Shown here piece by piece: positions 5,589 through 10,777 of a stretch of 10,777 nucleotides of DNA (positions are counted from its first letter, which is position 1; each line of letters opens with the position of its first letter). Both the position numbers and the translations under genes were made by a program. This stretch comes from Actinobacteria bacterium UBA912 (GTDB taxonomy: Bacteria; Actinomycetota; Coriobacteriia; Anaerosomatales; UBA912). The notes below the pieces were generated by a model, which worked only from the letters and a program-made list of their open reading frames with translations, was not told the origin of the DNA and ran no database searches. The stretch is from positions 1 through 10,777 of the forward strand of contig DBEG01000016.1 of NCBI GenBank assembly GCA_002293965.1, read 5' to 3'.

Positions 5589-6143
5589 ATGCTGTTCGAG
5601 GAATTCGCATACGCCGCAGAGGCTGCATCAGACCAGGGTGCTTCGATTTCTATCATCCCTAGTCTTGCGGAGATCTGGCCCTCGCTGTTTGCTTTTGCGG
5701 TACTGTTCCTTTTGCTGAAGAAATTCGCTTTCGGCCCGATTCTCAACATGCTGCAGAAGCGCTCCGACACTATTCGCGAGTCGCTTGAGAAGGCAGAAGA
5801 GACCAAGCTGGAAGCCGAGAGGCTGCTCGAGGACTACAAGGCCCAGCTTGCAGAGGCCCGCGCCGAGGCGGCAGGGCTAGCCGAGCAGAGTCGCAAGATC
5901 GCAGAGTCGATGAAGGACGAGATCGTGGCACAAGCCAACGAAGAGGCCGCACTGATCATCGCCAGGGCTCGCGAGGCTGTTGAGGCTGAGAAGAAGTTGG
6001 CTATGGCCGAGCTCCAGGGCTCAGTCGCCGCTCTCTCCGTATCGGTCGCTGGCAAGTTGATCGGCGAGAAACTGAGTGAGGCCGATCATGCGAAGCTGAT
6101 CGAGAAGTACCTGGCGGAGGTGGGTAGCTTCAATGACAACTAA
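5589..6143 (+). CDS. atpF: F1Fo ATP synthase subunit b
   Basis: Subunit b is the peripheral stalk: one membrane helix anchors it beside subunit a, and a long dimeric helix reaches up to delta at the top of F1. The 184-residue protein has an N-terminal stretch of about 24 residues (MLFEEFAYAAEAASDQG and on) before the membrane helix at about 26-46. A charged Ala/Glu/Lys/Arg-rich coiled coil runs from about 55 to 145. The C-terminal AGKLIGEKLSEADHAKLIEKYL (154-175) is the usual delta-contact region. E. coli b lacks the N-terminal extension, while several Gram-positive b subunits have one. There is no lipoprotein Cys. GGAGGT at 5574-5579 lies 9 bases before the ATG. The 3' end overlaps atpH by 11 bases. 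There is no second b-type gene, so b should be a homodimer. Confidence 0.94.
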   Translation: MLFEEFAYAAEAASDQGASISIIPSLAEIWPSLFAFAVLFLLLKKFAFGPILNMLQKRSDTIRESLEKAEETKLEAERLLEDYKAQLAEARAEAAGLAEQSRKIAESMKDEIVAQANEEAALIIARAREAVEAEKKLAMAELQGSVAALSVSVAGKLIGEKLSEADHAKLIEKYLAEVGSFNDN

Positions 6144-6690
6144 CGGTGCCTCAAGGGCATATGCCAGGGCGCTGTTCGATCTAGCGACCGCGGCCGGTGC
6201 GATTGACGAGGCGGACCAAGGCTTCAAGGCGATTGCGGATGCCGTTCGCAGCAGCGTAGACTTGCGAGAGGTTCTCTCGGATTCGGCGATACCAAGCGAC
6301 AAGAAGCTTGCCATCATGGCTGAGCTCTTCTCGGGGGTCCCATCGCCGGAGGCCGTAGCGGTCGCATCCGTGGTTCTCCAGCGCGAAGGTATCGCGGCTG
6401 TGAAAGAAGTGCACTCCGAATTCGTCGAGCTTTGCGAGGCTGAGCGTGGAATCGTCATAACCGAGGTCACCACGGCAGTACCGCTGTCAGACGCACTTAG
6501 AAAGACCTTGATCGATAAACTGACGTCTTTGATCGGAAAGCCGGTGTCGCTACGCGAGTCAGTGGACGAGTCCATTCTCGGCGGTATCCGCATCAATGTT
6601 GCCGGAAGGGTTCTTGACGGCACCCTGCTTTCGCAACTTGACGCGATGCGAACAACCCTTTCCCGCACACCGCAAGGAGGTGAGGAGTAA
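6133..6690 (+). CDS. atpH: F1Fo ATP synthase subunit delta (OSCP)
   Basis: Delta sits on top of the alpha3beta3 head and ties it to the b stalk. The 185-residue product has the usual stand-alone length. The N-terminal helical domain starts SRAYARALFDLA, the typical opening. The C-terminal signature is SILGGIRINVAGRVLDGTLL (147-166), the conserved GGxxxxVxGxVxDGSL-type motif. In mycobacteria delta is fused to a b-like domain; here it is not. The start at 6133 lies inside the end of atpF (11-base overlap), with GGAGG at 6116-6120 twelve bases upstream. The stop TAA is followed without a gap by the GTG of atpA. Confidence 0.94.
   Translation: MTTNGASRAYARALFDLATAAGAIDEADQGFKAIADAVRSSVDLREVLSDSAIPSDKKLAIMAELFSGVPSPEAVAVASVVLQREGIAAVKEVHSEFVELCEAERGIVITEVTTAVPLSDALRKTLIDKLTSLIGKPVSLRESVDESILGGIRINVAGRVLDGTLLSQLDAMRTTLSRTPQGGEE
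6674..6682 (+). promoter_or_regulatory. Ribosome binding site of atpA, inside the end of atpH
   Basis: AAGGAGGTG at 6674-6682, within the last codons of atpH, is fully complementary to the conserved 16S rRNA 3' end and lies 8 bases before the GTG at 6691. It supports that start and gives atpA its own initiation signal despite the zero-base gap. Confidence 0.8.
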
Positions 6691-8253
6691 GTGGCTGATA
6701 TCAGTTCAAGTGCGATTTCCGAAGTTCTGAAGCGGCAGCTTGAGTCTTTCAAGCCGGAGATCGATGTTCGCGAAGTCGGCACCGTTACCCAGGTGGGTGA
6801 CGGGATCGCCAGGGTTGAGGGCCTTAAGGGCGCCATGGCTGGAGAGCTTCTGGAGTTCTCTGGATCCGGGAGCACCATCATGGGAATGGCCCTGAACCTT
6901 GACGAGAACGAGGTTGGGGCCGTCTTGATGGGCGACATCACCGCCATCAAGGAGAATGACGCGGTCAGGACCACTGGTCGAGTCGTAGAGATTCCGTCGG
7001 GCAAGGCGATGCTGGGAAGGATCGTCAATCCGCTTGGGATGCCGGTCGATGGCAAAGGACCGATCGCTGCCGAAGGATACCGTCCGGTCGAGTTCCGCGC
7101 GCCTGGCGTGGTCGAGCGCAAGCCGGTCCACGAGCCCATGCAGACTGGAATCATGGCTATCGACGCGATGATTCCTATCGGCAGGGGACAGCGAGAGTTG
7201 ATCATCGGTGACCGTCAGACCGGAAAGACCGCGGTCGCTGTCGACACCATCATCAACCAGAAGGGCAAGGATGTAATCTGTATCTATGTCGCCATAGGAC
7301 AGAAGGCATCCACCGTCGCTGGCGTGGTCGAGACGCTGGCCGCCCATGATGCAATGGGGTACACAGTGGTCGTCTCGGCGAACGCCTCAGATCCCGCTCC
7401 TTTGCAGTACATGGCTCCGATGGCTGGATGTGCAATCGGCGAGCACTTCATGTACACGGGCGATGATGGCAAGCCTGCGAGCAAGGATAATCCCGGACGC
7501 CACGTGCTGTGTATCTACGACGACCTCTCTAAGCAGGCCGTCGCTTATCGGCAGATGTCGCTCACGCTTCGTCGTCCGCCAGGCCGGGAGGCCTATCCGG
7601 GAGACATCTTCTACCTGCACAGCCGCTTGCTGGAGCGTGCGGTCAAGCTCAGCGACGACAACGGTGCTGGGTCGTTGACGGCGCTGCCGGTCATCGAGAC
7701 CCAGGCGGGCGACGTTTCCGCTTACATCCCCACGAACGTGATCTCCATCACCGACGGCCAGATATTCCTGCAGTCCGACCTGTTCTTCCAGGGCATCCGT
7801 CCTGCGATCAACGTCGGAATCTCGGTATCCAGGGTCGGTGGAAACGCGCAGATCAAGGCGATGAAGCAGGTCGCCGGTTCACTGCGACTGGATCTCGCTT
7901 CCTATCGGGAGCTCGCCGCTTTCGCGCAGTTCGGCTCCGATCTGGACAAGTCGACCCAGGCAACCCTTGCCCGCGGTGCAAGACTGGTGGAGCTACTCAA
8001 GCAGGGCCAGTATGTTCCATATCCGGTCGATAAGCAGGTCATCGCTATCTTCGCCGGAACCAAGGGGTACCTGGATGATGTGCCGGTCGAGCAAGTCCTG
8101 AGCTTCAGGGACGGCCTGCTTGACTACGTGGCTAACGCCCACCCCGACGTCAGTGCCGCCATTCTGAGCGAGGGCTCTCTCTCCGAAGCGACCATCGCTA
8201 GCCTCGGCAAAGCTGTTGAGGACTTCAAGTCGCAGTTCATGGCTGGGAGCTAG
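6691..8253 (+). CDS. atpA: F1Fo ATP synthase subunit alpha
   Basis: Alpha alternates with beta in the F1 head; its nucleotide sites are non-catalytic but it supplies the arginine finger to the catalytic sites. The 520-residue protein shows the N-terminal beta-barrel (about 25-95), Walker A GDRQTGKT (173-180), Walker B region CIYDDLSKQ (274-282), LRRPPGREAYPGDIFYLHSR (293-312), and the signature PAINVGISVSRVGG with the finger at R381 (E. coli R373). Compared with E. coli, about 12 extra residues lie just before Walker B (about 258-269, DDGKPASKDNPG). The mycobacterial C-terminal extension is absent. The GTG at 6691 is contiguous with the atpH stop and has a full ribosome binding site. A TTG at 8216 near the gene end is not the atpG start. 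Confidence 0.97.
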   Translation: MADISSSAISEVLKRQLESFKPEIDVREVGTVTQVGDGIARVEGLKGAMAGELLEFSGSGSTIMGMALNLDENEVGAVLMGDITAIKENDAVRTTGRVVEIPSGKAMLGRIVNPLGMPVDGKGPIAAEGYRPVEFRAPGVVERKPVHEPMQTGIMAIDAMIPIGRGQRELIIGDRQTGKTAVAVDTIINQKGKDVICIYVAIGQKASTVAGVVETLAAHDAMGYTVVVSANASDPAPLQYMAPMAGCAIGEHFMYTGDDGKPASKDNPGRHVLCIYDDLSKQAVAYRQMSLTLRRPPGREAYPGDIFYLHSRLLERAVKLSDDNGAGSLTALPVIETQAGDVSAYIPTNVISITDGQIFLQSDLFFQGIRPAINVGISVSRVGGNAQIKAMKQVAGSLRLDLASYRELAAFAQFGSDLDKSTQATLARGARLVELLKQGQYVPYPVDKQVIAIFAGTKGYLDDVPVEQVLSFRDGLLDYVANAHPDVSAAILSEGSLSEATIASLGKAVEDFKSQFMAGS

Positions 8254-8255
8254 GA
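8252..8255 (+). promoter_or_regulatory. Ribosome binding site deciding the atpG start
   Basis: AGGA at 8252-8255 overlaps the atpA TAG stop and lies 5 bases before the ATG at 8261, favouring that ATG over the upstream in-frame TTG at 8216 inside atpA. Confidence 0.55.
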
Positions 8256-8260
8256 AAGAG

Positions 8261-9142
8261 ATGCCGAACCTTCGCGATATCAAGAAGCGGATAGGGAGCG
8301 TGCAATCCACGCGCCAAATCACGCGGACGATGGAGATGGTTGCGACCGCCAAGATCAAGAAGGCACAGGAGCGGATTGAGGCGGCACGCCCTTATGCGCT
8401 CTCGATGATGGAAGCACTCGGCAATGTCGCTCGTTACGCCCCGCAGGCCGAGCACCCGCTGCTGGTGGAGCGTGAGGAGACCAAGCGGGTCGTCGTCATC
8501 GCGATCACTTCTGATCGGGGTCTTGCAGGTGCTTTCAACAGCAACATCCTGAGGATGACCGAGAGGTTCATCCACGAGCGTAGCTCAGAGGATGTGCAGG
8601 TTGACGTCGTTGCTGTCGGCAAGAAGGCTGGAGCGTACCTCCGCTATCGCGGAATACAGCCTCTTGCATCTTATAAGGACATCTCCGACAAGCCTACTTT
8701 TATGCATGCCAAGTCGATTGCGGCACACATAGTGCCCGGGTATACAGATGCCCAGATCGATGAGGTCGTGATCATCTTCAATCGGTTCAAGAACGTTGCA
8801 GAGCAGGTGCCGGAGGAGCATCGGTTGCTCCCGATCAAGGCCACCTTGCTCGAAGAGGTCGCTGCGAGCACAGAAGTCAGGGCCGAATACATATTCGAGC
8901 CAGATGCGAAGGTTGTGTTGGAGCACCTGCTTCCCACCTATATCGAGACGCTCATCTATCGAGCGCTCATGGAGTCGGCCGCTTCCGAGCACGGAGCGCG
9001 CCGCAAGGCAATGAAGTCGGCCACTGACAACGCCAGCGACATGATCGGCACCCTCACGCGCTCTTACAACCGGGCGCGCCAGGCTGCCATCACCACAGAG
9101 ATCGCAGAGATCGTGGGCGGCGCAGCGGCCCTGGAGGATTAG
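8261..9142 (+). CDS. atpG: F1Fo ATP synthase subunit gamma
   Basis: Gamma is the central rotor shaft that couples c-ring rotation to the catalytic sites. The product is 293 residues from the ATG at 8261. The N-terminal helix reads MPNLRDIKKRIGSVQSTRQI and continues TRTMEMVATAKIKKA, all highly conserved. The middle domain has ITSDRGLAGAFNSN (82-95). The C-terminal helix carries ESAASEHGARRKAMKSAT (238-255) and NRARQAAITTEIAEIVGGA (270-288), the family signature. The segment around VVIIFNRFKNVAEQVPEE aligns with E. coli without the extra mycobacterial loop. An open extension to a TTG at 8216 would add 15 residues unlike any gamma N-terminus, so I reject it. The gene lies 7 bases after atpA and 26 before atpD. 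Confidence 0.96.
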   Translation: MPNLRDIKKRIGSVQSTRQITRTMEMVATAKIKKAQERIEAARPYALSMMEALGNVARYAPQAEHPLLVEREETKRVVVIAITSDRGLAGAFNSNILRMTERFIHERSSEDVQVDVVAVGKKAGAYLRYRGIQPLASYKDISDKPTFMHAKSIAAHIVPGYTDAQIDEVVIIFNRFKNVAEQVPEEHRLLPIKATLLEEVAASTEVRAEYIFEPDAKVVLEHLLPTYIETLIYRALMESAASEHGARRKAMKSATDNASDMIGTLTRSYNRARQAAITTEIAEIVGGAAALED

Positions 9143-9168
9143 TTGTCAACGAAAGTAGAGGACACGCC

Positions 9169-10575
<1,407 letters not shown>

Positions 10576-10578
10576 GGC

Positions 10579-10777
10579 GTGGGAGCCACATCGGAGCGGA
10601 CACTTCTTTGCGAGATCGTGACGCCCGAGCGGGTCATCTACGCGGGCGAGGTCGCCATGGTCATCGTGCCTACAGTCGATGGAGAGGTCGGCATCCTGCC
10701 CCTTCATGCCCCACTTGTTGCAACCCTCAAGTCGGGTGAGATCAGGGTCAGATACCCCGACAACGAAGTCGAGTGGT
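10579..10777 (+). CDS. atpC: F1Fo ATP synthase subunit epsilon, 3' end cut by window
   Basis: Epsilon binds gamma and the c-ring and in many bacteria damps ATP hydrolysis through its C-terminal helices. The frame opens at a GTG at 10579 and runs 66 codons off the window. The visible part has the N-terminal beta-sandwich marks LLCEIVTPERVIYAGEVAMV (9-28), PTVDGEVGILPLHAPLVATL (31-50) and LKSGEIRV (50-57), matching the family order. The GTG lies 3 bases after the atpD stop and lacks a clear ribosome binding site, so coupling to atpD is likely. The C-terminal helices, which decide any inhibitory role, lie outside the window. Confidence 0.93.
   Translation, partial: MGATSERTLLCEIVTPERVIYAGEVAMVIVPTVDGEVGILPLHAPLVATLKSGEIRVRYPDNEVEW

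Noticed and set aside
6021..7205. Long open frame on the minus strand (394 codons) opposite atpH and atpA
   Set aside because: It is rich in Ser, Thr, Pro and Ile from reading strongly conserved plus-strand codons backwards, shows no recognisable motif, and crosses two well-supported genes.
8216..8260. In-frame TTG start giving gamma a 15-residue N-terminal extension
   Set aside because: The extension lies within the end of atpA and is unlike any gamma N-terminus. The ATG at 8261 gives the conserved opening and has a ribosome binding site.

Overview
The window is a continuous run of plus-strand housekeeping genes from what looks like a Gram-positive, G+C-rich bacterium. It most likely belongs to the Actinomycetota, perhaps a deep-branching class such as Coriobacteriia. 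That placement is inferred from gene order and protein features, not from a database search. Supporting points are the order tsaC - glyA - tagO/wecA-like gene - atpI - atpBEFHAGDC (known from actinomycetes), strong AGGAGG-type ribosome binding sites, and frequent GTG starts. The mycobacterial F1Fo hallmarks are absent: delta is not fused to a b-like domain, alpha has no long C-terminal extension, and gamma shows no extra loop. The rpiB-glyA and comEB-tagO stretches recall Firmicutes versions of the same neighbourhood.

Layout. Bases 2-4000 hold five biosynthetic genes: the 3' part of tsaC (tRNA t6A modification), rpiB (pentose phosphate pathway), glyA (serine/glycine and one-carbon units), a dCMP deaminase (dUMP supply), and a WecA/TagO-type transferase that starts lipid-linked glycan synthesis. 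The tsaC/rpiB and deaminase/tagO pairs overlap by 4 bases, so each pair is probably translated together. Bases 3974-4066 are a short junction holding a weak hairpin, a possible promoter and a three-codon ORF. Bases 4067-10777 are the F1Fo ATP synthase operon atpI-atpB-E-F-H-A-G-D-C, with atpC cut by the window end.

How the genes work together. GlyA makes the methylene-THF and the deaminase makes the dUMP that thymidylate synthase combines. The atp genes encode a complete membrane rotor/stator and a catalytic head, plus a small membrane protein in the assembly-factor position. The c subunit lacks the known Na+ ligands, so the enzyme should be proton-coupled. An intercistronic hairpin and the operon's clearest ribosome binding site precede atpE, fitting the need for many c copies.

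No mobile element, CRISPR array, RNA gene or unknown system is visible. The points worth a second look are a Gly/Lys pair in the subunit a half-channel, a 12-residue insertion in alpha, the atpI leader and the identity of AtpI, the atpB-atpE hairpin, and a His-rich tail on the TagO-like protein. There is no gene-free stretch longer than 93 bases.
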